Assembly (NCBI RefSeq): GCF_025567405.1
Contig: NZ_JAOQKJ010000007.1
Span: forward strand, 62,001 to 126,000
Length of the DNA stretch: 64,000 bases
From: Suilimivivens aceti
GTDB lineage: Bacteria; Bacillota; Clostridia; Lachnospirales; Lachnospiraceae
Reading direction: 5' to 3'
Each line of letters begins with the position of its first letter. Within the stretch, counting starts at the first letter, position 1. This document shows positions 48,715 to 58,230 of the stretch, piece by piece. The position numbers were made by a program, and so were the translations under genes. Below the pieces are notes generated by a model. It had not been told where the DNA came from, did not search any database, and worked only from the letters and a program-made list of their open reading frames with translations.

Positions 48715-50387
48715 AAAACAGAAAAAGTGTCAGCAGCATCATCTGGCGGACCATAAAGAAAAAGAGCTTTCTTTCGGCAGGGATTGTATTTGCTGTGGTA
48801 GCCTCTGTCGTGACAGCCCTGCTGCCGCCGCTGATCCTTGGTAAGGTGATCGATATGATAACGGCAGGTCAGGAGCCAGCTTTTATCCTGATTCTTTCGT
48901 ATTTTGGGCTGACAGCCCTGACCGGTTTTTCTGAAAGCTTCAGGGAAGGACTTCTGACAGTATTTGGACAGAAAATCACCCATGCCCTGCGCAGCAGCCT
49001 GATGGACAAATACACTCATCTGACGGCCGATTCCCTGACGGGACAGGAACCGGGTGCTGTAGTATCCCGGTTTGTAGGGGATGTGGACGTGGTGGAAAAG
49101 CTGTTTACCTCCGGGATCATCAGTATGTTTGCTGATGCCTTCAGGATCATCAGTATTCTTGTAGTGATCTGGGTGAAAAACAGGGGACTTGCCATTGTAC
49201 TTGCTGTGATTCTGCCATTCCTGTTCTGGTTTACCAGAAGGGTTCAGAAAAGTATGCTTGCTGCAAAGGTGGAGAACAGAAGGGCAGTTGGACGGGCTTC
49301 CGGCTGCGTGCCGGAAACGTTACATAATATCAGGACGATCCACTGTCTGCAGAAAGAGAAATATATGACAGAGCGTTATGACCGGTATATCGGGGAAAGC
49401 TACCGGGCGGTGGAGCGGTCCAATTTCTGTGATGCCATTTATTCGCCGGTGATCCTGATCCTGAATGCAGTCGTAGTGGCAGTTGTCATGCTTTTGTCGG
49501 CATCTGGGAATGCACAGGTGCTGATGCTCTTTGGAATGAGTGCCGGTACAGCGGTAGCAGTGATCAATTATATTTCCCAGATCTTTGGACCGGTGGAAAG
49601 TCTTGGCATGGAGATCCAGACGATCCAGTCAGCAATAGCTGGTGTGCACAGGATCAATGAATTCCTGGGACTGGAGGAAAAGGAAGAGGTGACCGGTCGG
49701 CAGGAAGCGTTGAAGCAGAGTCAGGCGGCTGTCCGGGAAGAGGATGCAGAACAGGATGAAATTATTGCAGAATTTCAGCATGTCACCTTCGGTTACCGGG
49801 AGCAGGACATTCTGCAGGATTTCAGTTTCCAGATCAGAAAAGGAGAGCAGATCACACTGGCCGGCAGAACCGGAGCAGGGAAAAGTACGATCTTCAAGCT
49901 GCTGCTCGGACTGTATGAGCCAAAGAAGGGCAGTGTATTGATAAATGGCAGAAGAGCCGGAACAGTGGGAGAAAAGGAGAAAAGGAAGCTGTTTGGCTAT
50001 GTAGAGCAGACCTTCCATCAGGTTCCAGGTACGGTAAGAGACCAGATCACTTTGTTTGATCCTGCGATCACGCCGGAAATGGCAGAGGAGGCAGCCAGGC
50101 TGGCAGGACTTCATGAAACGGTTATGGCACTGGAAAAAGGCTATGACATGCCCTGCATGGATGGAATTTTTTCAGAGGGACAGTGGCAGCTTCTGTCGAT
50201 TGCAAGGGCAGTGGCGGCAGGGCCGAAGATCCTTCTGCTGGATGAGATCACGGCAAATCTGGATGCACAGACAGAAAAAGAAGTATTACGAGCACTGCAG
50301 AGAGCAGCAGATGGAAGAACGGTGATCTCCATTTCCCACAGGATAAATGCCAGAACCGGAAGAGTGATCACCGTGAGAATGCTATAA
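48711..50387 (+). CDS. ABC exporter half-transporter (subunit 2)
   Basis: 558 residues with exporter membrane domain, Walker A 'AGRTGAGKSTIFKLL', a deviant signature 'FSEGQWQLLSIARA' in place of L-S-G-G-Q, and a normal Walker B 'ILLLDEITANLD' with the catalytic Glu. The fault lines complement those of subunit 1: the altered signature here and the Asp there would meet in one degenerate ATP site, as in heterodimeric exporters of the TM287/288 and BmrCD type. Substrate unknown, probably a drug or peptide. Confidence 0.9.
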   Translation: MKNRKSVSSIIWRTIKKKSFLSAGIVFAVVASVVTALLPPLILGKVIDMITAGQEPAFILILSYFGLTALTGFSESFREGLLTVFGQKITHALRSSLMDKYTHLTADSLTGQEPGAVVSRFVGDVDVVEKLFTSGIISMFADAFRIISILVVIWVKNRGLAIVLAVILPFLFWFTRRVQKSMLAAKVENRRAVGRASGCVPETLHNIRTIHCLQKEKYMTERYDRYIGESYRAVERSNFCDAIYSPVILILNAVVVAVVMLLSASGNAQVLMLFGMSAGTAVAVINYISQIFGPVESLGMEIQTIQSAIAGVHRINEFLGLEEKEEVTGRQEALKQSQAAVREEDAEQDEIIAEFQHVTFGYREQDILQDFSFQIRKGEQITLAGRTGAGKSTIFKLLLGLYEPKKGSVLINGRRAGTVGEKEKRKLFGYVEQTFHQVPGTVRDQITLFDPAITPEMAEEAARLAGLHETVMALEKGYDMPCMDGIFSEGQWQLLSIARAVAAGPKILLLDEITANLDAQTEKEVLRALQRAADGRTVISISHRINARTGRVITVRML

Positions 50388-50426
50388 ACAAAGTATATTC
50401 TATGTATTACAGAAGAGGTAAAAAGC

Positions 50427-51551
50427 ATGAAAAAGATAATATCCTTTATGAAAAAAGAAACCGTGCTGACTATCGCCACACTGCTGGCGGTAGTGTCGGC
50501 ATTTTTTGTTAAGCCGGACAGGCAGTATATCGGCTATATCGATTTCAGGACACTGGGTATCCTGTTTGGCCTGATGGTGATCATGCAGGGATTTCAGCGG
50601 ACGGGATTGTTTGACCGGATTGGAAAAAGCCTGCTGCAGAAGACGGGAAAGCTCTGGCAGCTGATCCTTGTGCTTGTCATGCTGTGCTTCTTTTTCAGCA
50701 TGCTGATCACCAATGATGTATCACTGCTTACCTTTGTACCCTTCAGTATCCTGGTTCTGAAAAAGTGTGGACAGGAACAGGCGATGATCCCGACAGTGAT
50801 CCTACAGACAGTGGCAGCTAATCTTGGCAGTATGCTGACACCGATCGGAAATCCACAGAATTTGTATCTGTACGGGCTTATGGACTGTAGTATTCCGGAA
50901 TTTATGGGGATCTTGTTACCTTACACTGTGATGACATTTGTTCTTCTTCTGCTCTCCCTGTTATGTATCAGGGGAAAAGGACAGGAGATTTCCTGCAGGA
51001 TGGAAGAGGGGACGGAGATAAAGCAGAGCAGGAAACACCGGAATCTGATCTATGGGCTGTTGTTTCTGCTTGCGCTGCTTGTGGTAGCCAGGATCCTTCC
51101 ATATGGTGTCCTTGTGACAGCTGTGTTTTTGTACACGATCATTTTTGACAGAGAGGCTCTGAAAGGAGCGGATTATGCTCTGCTGGTTACCTTTGTCAGC
51201 TTTTTTATATTGATCGGGAATCTTGGCAGGATCAGCCTGATCCGGGAAGCACTGGAGCGTTTTGTGAGTGGACGGGAGATCCTGACAGGGGTTCTGGCAA
51301 GCCAGGTGATCAGCAATGTACCGGCAGCAGTACTTCTTTCCGGTTTTACAGAAAATTACAGAGATTTGCTGGTCGGGGTGAATCTTGGTGGTCTTGGTAC
51401 CCTGATCGCATCTATGGCCAGCCTGATCTCTTTTAAGCTTTATACAAAGTGTTATAAGGAAAACAGGGGCAGATATCTCAGATGGTTTACGCTTGTGAAT
51501 ATCATTTATCTGTTTCTTCTGTTGACAGCAGCTCTTTACTTGTACCGATAG
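50427..51551 (+). CDS. Anion permease (ArsB/NhaD/CitM superfamily, SLC13-like)
   Basis: 374 residues with about ten hydrophobic segments. 'FRTLGILFGLMVIMQGFQRTGLF', 'FFFSMLITNDVSLLTFVPFSILVL' and 'ANLGSMLTPIGNPQNLYLY' are the paired re-entrant motifs of this transporter superfamily (N-D-V and T-P-x-G-N-P). Likely carries a dicarboxylate, sulfate or similar anion. AGAGG precedes ATG 50427. Confidence 0.87.
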   Translation: MKKIISFMKKETVLTIATLLAVVSAFFVKPDRQYIGYIDFRTLGILFGLMVIMQGFQRTGLFDRIGKSLLQKTGKLWQLILVLVMLCFFFSMLITNDVSLLTFVPFSILVLKKCGQEQAMIPTVILQTVAANLGSMLTPIGNPQNLYLYGLMDCSIPEFMGILLPYTVMTFVLLLLSLLCIRGKGQEISCRMEEGTEIKQSRKHRNLIYGLLFLLALLVVARILPYGVLVTAVFLYTIIFDREALKGADYALLVTFVSFFILIGNLGRISLIREALERFVSGREILTGVLASQVISNVPAAVLLSGFTENYRDLLVGVNLGGLGTLIASMASLISFKLYTKCYKENRGRYLRWFTLVNIIYLFLLLTAALYLYR

Positions 51552-51607
51552 ACGAAATATTGTATAATACACCGAAAAGAATGAAATCAGGAACGGAAGA
51601 GAATACG

Positions 51608-51835
51608 ATGGATTTTGGCAATATGATGAAGCTCATGGGAGCATGGAACACCTTTAAAAGAAATCATCCGAAATTCCCGGCCTTCTGCAGGGCAGTGCAT
51701 GCAAAGGGACTTAGGGAAGACAGCGTGGTGGAGATCATTGTGACGACACCGGAAGGTGAGAGGATCGAGACAAGCCTTAAGGTAAAGGCTGAGGATCTGG
51801 AGCTGATCCGGAATCTGACAGGCATGGTATCGTAG
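51608..51835 (+). CDS. Small conserved-looking protein of unknown function
   Basis: 75 residues from ATG 51608 (GGAAGAG site): 'MDFGNMMKLMGAWNTFKRNH', then 'GLREDSVVEIIVTTPEGERIETSLKVK'. Mixed alpha/beta, no membrane segment. Sits directly before a WYL regulator, stop and start adjacent, so it is cotranscribed. I do not recognise the family. Confidence 0.7.
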   Translation: MDFGNMMKLMGAWNTFKRNHPKFPAFCRAVHAKGLREDSVVEIIVTTPEGERIETSLKVKAEDLELIRNLTGMVS

Positions 51836-52873
51836 ATGGCAGAGAGAATGAACCAGAAGCTGAAGATCCTTTATCTGATGAAGATTCTTCTCGAAAAGAC
51901 GGATGAAACACACAGTATCACCGTACAGGAGATGATCACAGCGCTGGCCTCCTATGGGATCACGGCGGAGAGGAAAAGTCTTTACAGTGATCTGGAGAGT
52001 CTGCGTACCTATGGTCTTGATGTGATCGGTGTGCAGGAAAACCGGAATTATTATTATCATGTGGGAAACCGGCAGTTTGAACTGGCAGAATTAAAGCTTC
52101 TGGTAGATTCTGTGCAGTCAGCCAGATTTATTACGGCCCGTAAGTCAGCAGAGCTGATCCATAAGATCGAAGGACTGGCAAGCCAGTATGAGGCTTCCAA
52201 GCTGAACCGTCAGGTCTATGTGACGGAACGGGTCAAGACTATGAACGAAAGCATTTATTATAATGTAGACAGTATCCACACTGCGATCAGCGAGAATGCA
52301 CAGATCCGCTTCCAGTATTTTAACTGGAATGTGGATAAAGAGATGCTTCTTCGCCGGAACGGTGGATATTATGAGATCAGCCCCTGGGCGCTGACCTGGA
52401 ATGACGAGAATTACTACCTGGTAGGCTATGACAGCAGTGAAACGAAGATCAAGCATTTCCGGGTAGACAAGATGCTTCATATTGAAATGCTTCCGGAGAA
52501 ACGGGAGGGCAGGGAAGTTTTTCAGGAATTTGATATGGCGGTCTATGAACGGAAGATGTTTGGTATGTTTGACGGCAGGGAAGAGAACGTGAAGCTGCTC
52601 TGTGATAATGCCATGGCAGGGATCGTGATCGACCGCTTTGGAAAAAACGTTCCCTTTCTGAAAAAGGACGCAGAGCATTTCACGATGAATGTGAAGGTAG
52701 CGGTGAGCAGGCAGTTCTTTTCCTGGGTCATGGGTCTTGGAAGCGGCATACAGATCATCGGTCCTGTATGGGTCGTGGATGAAATGAAGGAAGAAATACG
52801 TAGATTATCGAAGCAGTATTTACAGGAGAATCAGCATGAAAGTGGTATTACAGGATCTGACAAAAAAATTTAA
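51836..52873 (+). CDS. WYL-domain transcriptional regulator
   Basis: 345 residues: N-terminal winged HTH ('TVQEMITALASYGITAERKSLYSDLESLRTYGLDV') and a WYL domain ('ISPWALTWNDENYYLVGYDSSETKIKHFRVDKM'), plus a C-terminal WCX-like extension. Probable regulator of the sugar ABC operon that it begins: its 3' end overlaps the ATPase gene by 38 bp. Confidence 0.92.
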   Translation: MAERMNQKLKILYLMKILLEKTDETHSITVQEMITALASYGITAERKSLYSDLESLRTYGLDVIGVQENRNYYYHVGNRQFELAELKLLVDSVQSARFITARKSAELIHKIEGLASQYEASKLNRQVYVTERVKTMNESIYYNVDSIHTAISENAQIRFQYFNWNVDKEMLLRRNGGYYEISPWALTWNDENYYLVGYDSSETKIKHFRVDKMLHIEMLPEKREGREVFQEFDMAVYERKMFGMFDGREENVKLLCDNAMAGIVIDRFGKNVPFLKKDAEHFTMNVKVAVSRQFFSWVMGLGSGIQIIGPVWVVDEMKEEIRRLSKQYLQENQHESGITGSDKKI

Positions 52874-53942
52874 GAGCCGGGATAAAAAGGGAAAGGGTGA
52901 AGTGGTTGCGGTAGATCATTTTACCTTTGAAATACCGGACGGGGAACTGGTAGGGCTCCTTGGTCCTTCCGGCTGTGGCAAGAGCACCACCCTTTTTATG
53001 ATCTGCGGGCTGCAGAAGCCCACAGAAGGAAGGATCTTTTTTGGAGAAGATGATGTGACGGAGCTGCCGCCGGAGAATCGTGGTGTGGGTGTAGTATTTC
53101 AGAATTATGCACTGTATCCGCATCTGAGCGTGCTGCAGAATATCACCTTTCCACTGGAGAATCTGAAGGGTAAGGATAAGCTGACAAAGGATGAGATGAA
53201 AGAGAAGGCCATGGAAGCGGCAAGGCTTGTACAGATCGAGAAGCTGGTGGACAGAAAGCCAGGTGAGCTTTCCGGTGGTCAGCAGCAGAGAGTTGCCATC
53301 GCAAGGGCTCTTGTAAAGATGCCAAGGGTTCTTCTTCTGGATGAGCCGCTGTCCAATCTGGATGCAAGACTCCGCCTGCAGACAAGGGAGGAGATCCGCA
53401 GAATCCAGAAGGAAACAGGAATTACCACAGTGTTTGTCACTCACGATCAGGAAGAGGCTATGAGCATTTCGGACAGGATCGTTGTTATGAAAGAGGGAGT
53501 GATCCAGCAGACAGGAAGGCCTCAGGAGGTCTATGAGAACCCGGTGAATCTGTTTGTGGCAAGGTTCCTTGGAACACCACAGATCAATCTGTTTGAAGGC
53601 CGCGTGGAGAAGGGACAGCTTCTGATCGGAGAGGAAGCTGTGCTTTCTGTCAGAGGGGTGGAGGATCAGCCGGTTACTGTGGGAATCCGTCCGGAAGGCT
53701 TTCTCCTGAGGGAGGATGGTCCCTTGTCACTTGACCTTGTACGTGTAGAGGTGATGGGAAGAGATATCAGTGTGGTCTCTACAAGTGCGGTGTCCATAAA
53801 TCCCACGGTGCGATCTATTATTGATGCAGAAATGCGGCTGCAGGTGAAGGAAAAGAAGGTGTGCTTCGCCCTTCGTCCTTCAAAGGTGCTGCTGTTCCAT
53901 AAGGAAACAGAAGAGAGGATCTATCCGGAGGAAGCTGAGTGA
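52836..53942 (+). CDS. CUT1 sugar ABC transporter ATPase (UgpC/MsmX-like)
   Basis: 368 residues. Walker A 'GPSGCGKSTT', 'GVVFQNYALYPHLSVLQNI', signature 'LSGGQQQRVAIARAL', Walker B 'VLLLDEPLSNLDARLR', 'VTHDQEEAMSISDRI' and a C-terminal TOBE-like domain. Powers the permeases encoded next. As a UgpC/MsmX-type ATPase it could also serve the ATPase-less CUT1 system at 12278-15504. Confidence 0.94.
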   Translation: MKVVLQDLTKKFKSRDKKGKGEVVAVDHFTFEIPDGELVGLLGPSGCGKSTTLFMICGLQKPTEGRIFFGEDDVTELPPENRGVGVVFQNYALYPHLSVLQNITFPLENLKGKDKLTKDEMKEKAMEAARLVQIEKLVDRKPGELSGGQQQRVAIARALVKMPRVLLLDEPLSNLDARLRLQTREEIRRIQKETGITTVFVTHDQEEAMSISDRIVVMKEGVIQQTGRPQEVYENPVNLFVARFLGTPQINLFEGRVEKGQLLIGEEAVLSVRGVEDQPVTVGIRPEGFLLREDGPLSLDLVRVEVMGRDISVVSTSAVSINPTVRSIIDAEMRLQVKEKKVCFALRPSKVLLFHKETEERIYPEEAE

Positions 53943-54832
53943 TGGAAAATAAAAATGGAAAAGCGTTTCTATATCTGCTGCCGGCGATTCTGTTCCTTGG
54001 CTGCTTTATGGTATATCCGCTGATCGATGTATTTGTGTATTCTATGGAGGAGGGATACAATTTTGCCTCCCAGACCTATTTTTCTATTGGAACCTATAAT
54101 TTTTCCTATGTACTTCACGATCCCTATTTTCTGCAGGCAGTGAAGAATACCCTTCTGATGGTTGTGATCACGGTACCCATTTCTACAGGGATCGCTCTGC
54201 TGATCTCACTGGCGCTCAGCTCTATCGGACCGCTGCAGAAGCTGTTCCAGACTATCTATTTCCTGCCGTATGTGACGAATACACTGGCAGTTGGTCTGGT
54301 ATTCATGATTTTGTTTAAAAAGACAGCCTATACAGATGGACTTGTGAACCTGATCCTGAAATGGTTTGGTGCTTCTGTGGTGGATTTCATTGACGGGCCT
54401 TACTGGGCGAAGATGTTTGTGCTGTGCTTTTATATCATCTGGGTAGTCATGCCGTTCAAGATCCTGCTGCTGACAAGTGCGCTGGCATCTGTAGACCGGA
54501 ATTATTACAATGCCGCAAGAGTAGATGGGACGTCTTCTTTCCGGATCTTTTATAAGATCACACTTCCCATGATCTCACCCACCTGCTTTTATCTGATCAT
54601 CACAGGCTTTATCGGAGCCTTCAAGGAATACAGTGATGCGGTGGCACTGTTTGGGACTGACCTGAATGCAGCGGAGATGAATACCATTGTAGGCTACGTG
54701 TATGACATGCTGTATGGGGACAGCGGTGGATATCCGTCCTATGCATCGGCAGCGGCGATCCTGCTGTTTGTCATTATCCTTACGATCACCTGCATTAATC
54801 TCATGGTAAGCAAAAAGCACGTATATTATTAA
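53942..54832 (+). CDS. CUT1 sugar ABC transporter permease (UgpA-like)
   Basis: 296 residues with six membrane segments and EAA-type loop 'NAARVDGTSSFRIFYKITLPMISP'. ATG 53942 overlaps the ATPase stop (TGATG) and has GGAGG 9 nt upstream; the GTG just before it is not preferred. Confidence 0.93.
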   Translation: MENKNGKAFLYLLPAILFLGCFMVYPLIDVFVYSMEEGYNFASQTYFSIGTYNFSYVLHDPYFLQAVKNTLLMVVITVPISTGIALLISLALSSIGPLQKLFQTIYFLPYVTNTLAVGLVFMILFKKTAYTDGLVNLILKWFGASVVDFIDGPYWAKMFVLCFYIIWVVMPFKILLLTSALASVDRNYYNAARVDGTSSFRIFYKITLPMISPTCFYLIITGFIGAFKEYSDAVALFGTDLNAAEMNTIVGYVYDMLYGDSGGYPSYASAAAILLFVIILTITCINLMVSKKHVYY

Positions 54833-54843
54833 GGAAAAAGAGC

Positions 54844-55719
54844 ATGGAACCTAATACAGATTATGAAGTAATTGAAAAAAGGGCAAGGAACAGGAAACGG
54901 CTGTCACAAACGATCCTGTATATCCTGCTGACGATATGGGCAGTACTGGTATGCTTTCCTTTTTACTGGATGCTGCTGACCTCCGTAAAAGGGTACGGAG
55001 AATATAATTCCGAATATATCCCAAGGTTTTTTACCCTGTCACCTACGCTGAAGAATTATGCGGATGCCTTTACCAGTGTGCCGCTTGGCAGATATCTGCT
55101 GAATACGCTGATCTTTACAGTGATCACGACAGCGCTGATGCTGGTGGTTATTACGCTGGCAGCCTACGCCTTTGCCAGACTGGAATTTAAGGGAAAGAAT
55201 CTGATCTTTACACTGTTTCTTTCTCTGATGATGATCCCGAATGAGCTGGTGATCATCACGAACTTTGCTACGGTCACAAGCTTAAATCTGAGAAATACCT
55301 TTGCAGGTCTGATCCTGCCGTCGGTAACCAGTGTGTTCTACATATATTTGTTGAAGGAAAATTTTGCGCAGGTACCGGATTCTCTTTATTATGCGGCCAA
55401 GGTGGACGGAACCTCTGACCTGAAATATCTGTGGAGGGTCATGATCCCCATCTGCAGACCAACGCTGGTCACAGTAGGGATCCTGAAGGTGATCGAATGC
55501 TGGAACTCCTATGTATGGCCAAGGCTGATCACAGACAATGAAAGGTATTATCTGGTGTCAAATGGTATTCAGGAGATCCGTGAGAACGGCTTTGGAAGAG
55601 AAAATATACCGGCCATGATGGCAGCAGTAGTGATCATATCATTGCCATTGATCGTACTGTTTCTGATTTTCCGGGAAAAGATCATGAGTGGGGTATCCCA
55701 GGGAGGAACCAAGGGATGA
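54844..55719 (+). CDS. CUT1 sugar ABC transporter permease (UgpE-like)
   Basis: 291 residues with six membrane segments, EAA loop 'YAAKVDGTSDLKYLWRVMIPICRPTL' and a MalG-type tail 'IMSGVSQGGTKG'. Stop overlaps the next ATG. Confidence 0.93.
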   Translation: MEPNTDYEVIEKRARNRKRLSQTILYILLTIWAVLVCFPFYWMLLTSVKGYGEYNSEYIPRFFTLSPTLKNYADAFTSVPLGRYLLNTLIFTVITTALMLVVITLAAYAFARLEFKGKNLIFTLFLSLMMIPNELVIITNFATVTSLNLRNTFAGLILPSVTSVFYIYLLKENFAQVPDSLYYAAKVDGTSDLKYLWRVMIPICRPTLVTVGILKVIECWNSYVWPRLITDNERYYLVSNGIQEIRENGFGRENIPAMMAAVVIISLPLIVLFLIFREKIMSGVSQGGTKG

Positions 55720-57362
55720 GAGCATGGAAGAACCGGCTGCAGAGAGGCCGGGAAGACCGAAAAAGAAAACTGGCAGCAGTGTCTGCCGGAGTGGCCTGTG
55801 CAGTACTTTTTCTGACAGGCTGCCATGGATCAAAGGGGCTTTCAGCCTTTGCTGTTCCGGAAAGCTTTGATGAAGCAAGGAACTATGAGATCACCTTCTG
55901 GGCTAAAAATGATACCAATAAAACCCAGACAGCCATTTATCAGAAGGCCATTACGGACTTTGAAGGGATATATCCGAATATCCGGGTAAACTTACGGCTT
56001 TATACGAATTACGGTGATATTTATAATGATGTGATTACGAATATTTCCACAGGAACCACACCGAATGTCTGCATCACCTATCCGGATCATATCGCCACCT
56101 ATCTGACAGGTACAAATGTGGTGGTACCGTTAGATGATCTGTTTGCAGATGCTTCCTATGGACTTGGGGGAGATCAGGTAAGGTTTGATTCTGTGAAGGA
56201 AGAGGAGATCGTTCCACAGTTCCTGAAGGAATGCAGCTTTGATGATCATTATTATGCACTTCCTTACATGCGCTCCACAGAAGCCTGCTATGTGAATAAA
56301 ACCTATGTGGAAAAGCTGGGCTACACGCTGCCGGAAACATTGACCTGGGATTTTATATGGGAGGTTTCCGAAGCGGCCATGGAAAAGGATGCAGACGGAA
56401 ATTTCAAGGTAAATGGACAGAATGTCATGATCCCGTTCCTGTATAAGTCCACAGACAATATGATGATCCAGATGCTGTATCAGAAGGGTGCAGGCTATTC
56501 GGATGAAGCAGGGAATATTGAGATATTCAATGATACTACGGCAGAGCTGCTGAAGACAATTGCAGGGCATGCTGAAACCAAGGCATTTTCTACCTTTAAG
56601 ATTTCCAGCTATCCCGCCAATTTCCTGAATGCCGGACAGTGTATTTTCGCTGTGGACTCCACAGCAGGGGCAACCTGGATGGGAACGGATGCACCGCTTT
56701 GCGATATCAGTGAGGATAAGCTGGTTTCTTTTGAAACAGAGGTAATGATGGTGCCCCAGTTTGATCCCGGGAACCCTAAGATGATCTCCCAGGGACCGTC
56801 TGTCTGTATTTTTAACAAGGCAGATCCGCAGGAGGTGCTGGCTTCCTGGCTGTTTACCCAGTATCTTCTGTCAGATGAGGTGCAGACAGCCTATGCAGAA
56901 ACGGAAGGGTATCTTCCGGTAACTACTAGGGCACAGCAGTCGGAAGAATATCAGGATTATCTTGCCAGGATCGGAGAGGACAATAATGTCCATTATGAAG
57001 TAAAGATCAAAGCGTCAGAGCTGCTGATGGCACATCTTGATGATACCTTTGTGACACCGGTATTCAACGGATCGGCTTCCCTGCGTGACGGGGCAGGCCA
57101 GCTTATAGAGAGTACGGTAAAGTCGGTAAGAAGGGGAGAAACGGTGGATGATGCCTATATCAGTAAGCTGTACAGTGATGTGACCTCCCTGTACAGGCTG
57201 AAGAGGGGAAGTACAGCGACCGGTGAGAAGGAGGAGCTTGGTCCGCTTCCTGTGACAGCGAAGCTTCTTCTGGGAAGCCTGATCACAGTATGGGTGATTC
57301 TGCTGCTTATCTTCAGTCTGCAAATAATTAAAAAATACAGGGAAAATCACAAAAAAGATTGA
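55716..57362 (+). CDS. Sugar-binding lipoprotein with C-terminal membrane helix
   Basis: 548 residues. N-terminal basic stretch then 'AAVSAGVACAVLFLTGC' with lipobox cysteine; the solute-binding body is UgpB-like ('YEITFWAKNDTNKTQTAIYQ', 'TTPNVCITYPDHIATYL', 'YALPYMRSTEACYVNKTYVEKLG'). It ends with a hydrophobic helix 'LLLGSLITVWVILLLIFSL' and a basic tail, so the protein seems to be held at both ends. GGAGG lies 8 nt before ATG 55716, which overlaps the permease stop. Most binding proteins lack such a helix. Confidence 0.88.
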   Translation: MRAWKNRLQRGREDRKRKLAAVSAGVACAVLFLTGCHGSKGLSAFAVPESFDEARNYEITFWAKNDTNKTQTAIYQKAITDFEGIYPNIRVNLRLYTNYGDIYNDVITNISTGTTPNVCITYPDHIATYLTGTNVVVPLDDLFADASYGLGGDQVRFDSVKEEEIVPQFLKECSFDDHYYALPYMRSTEACYVNKTYVEKLGYTLPETLTWDFIWEVSEAAMEKDADGNFKVNGQNVMIPFLYKSTDNMMIQMLYQKGAGYSDEAGNIEIFNDTTAELLKTIAGHAETKAFSTFKISSYPANFLNAGQCIFAVDSTAGATWMGTDAPLCDISEDKLVSFETEVMMVPQFDPGNPKMISQGPSVCIFNKADPQEVLASWLFTQYLLSDEVQTAYAETEGYLPVTTRAQQSEEYQDYLARIGEDNNVHYEVKIKASELLMAHLDDTFVTPVFNGSASLRDGAGQLIESTVKSVRRGETVDDAYISKLYSDVTSLYRLKRGSTATGEKEELGPLPVTAKLLLGSLITVWVILLLIFSLQIIKKYRENHKKD

Positions 57363-57449
57363 TTTATAGTTAAAATTTCATTACAATGACAGAGGATTGA
57401 AGCCCGCTGATGATAAAATTTCTTATGAGGCTTCAGAATGGAGGAAAAT

Positions 57450-58172
57450 ATGAAAAAGTATTTGGCAGTGCTTCTTGCAGCAGCTATGGTATTTGCGCTG
57501 GCAGGCTGTGGCAGCAAGGATGCAGGAACAGATGAGAAGTCAGAAGGTGTTATGACCTATGAAGAGTACATGGCAGCACCGCTTGACAGTGAAGTGGTAA
57601 TTGAAACCTATGTGCAGGCAAAGCAGTCCTGGTGGGATGATCAGGCAACTGTTTATTCTCAGGATAAGGATGGCGCTTACTTCCTTTACAATATGGCATG
57701 CTCCGAGGAGGATTATGAAAAGCTGGTTCCCGGAACCAAGATCAAGGTGACCGGTTACAAATCTGAGTGGTCCGGTGAAGTAGAGGTGACTGATGCTGTA
57801 TTTGAGATCGAGGATGGCAGCTATGTAGCAGAGGCAGAAGATGTAACTTCTCTGCTTGGCACAGATGAACTGATTGGTCATCAGAATGAGTTTGTAGCCT
57901 TCAAGGGAATGACAGTAGAGGATTCCGGTGATGGCGCAGCTTTCCTGTACAGCTGGGATGGCTCAGGCAGTGATGGGGATGATCTTTATTTCCAGGTATC
58001 CTACAATGGACAGACCTATACCTTTACCATAGAATCCTATCTTTGCGATAATACAACGGAAGTATATCAGACCGTAAAGAACCTGAAGGTTGGTGATACT
58101 GTGGATATGGAAGGCTTTCTTTACTGGTATGAGGGTGTAAATCCTCACATCACATCTGTAACTGTTAAATAA
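57450..58172 (+). CDS. Lipoprotein with OB-fold-like repeats
   Basis: 240 residues from ATG 57450 behind GGAGG. Lipoprotein signal 'KYLAVLLAAAMVFALAGC'. Two similar domains, each a small beta barrel: 'SEVVIETYVQAKQSWWDDQATVYSQDKDGAYFLYNM' and 'NEFVAFKGMTVEDSGDGAAFLYSW', with 'LVPGTKIKVTGY' and 'LKVGDTVDMEGFLYWYEGVNPHITSV' as the closing strands typical of OB folds. Surface protein, function unknown. A TGAAGCC/GGCTTCA inverted repeat precedes its ribosome site. Confidence 0.8.
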   Translation: MKKYLAVLLAAAMVFALAGCGSKDAGTDEKSEGVMTYEEYMAAPLDSEVVIETYVQAKQSWWDDQATVYSQDKDGAYFLYNMACSEEDYEKLVPGTKIKVTGYKSEWSGEVEVTDAVFEIEDGSYVAEAEDVTSLLGTDELIGHQNEFVAFKGMTVEDSGDGAAFLYSWDGSGSDGDDLYFQVSYNGQTYTFTIESYLCDNTTEVYQTVKNLKVGDTVDMEGFLYWYEGVNPHITSVTVK

Positions 58173-58230
58173 CAGAACCAGATTACAGGAATTTTCTGCC
58201 GGCTGCTCATAGCACCGATTGGTGTCCTGC

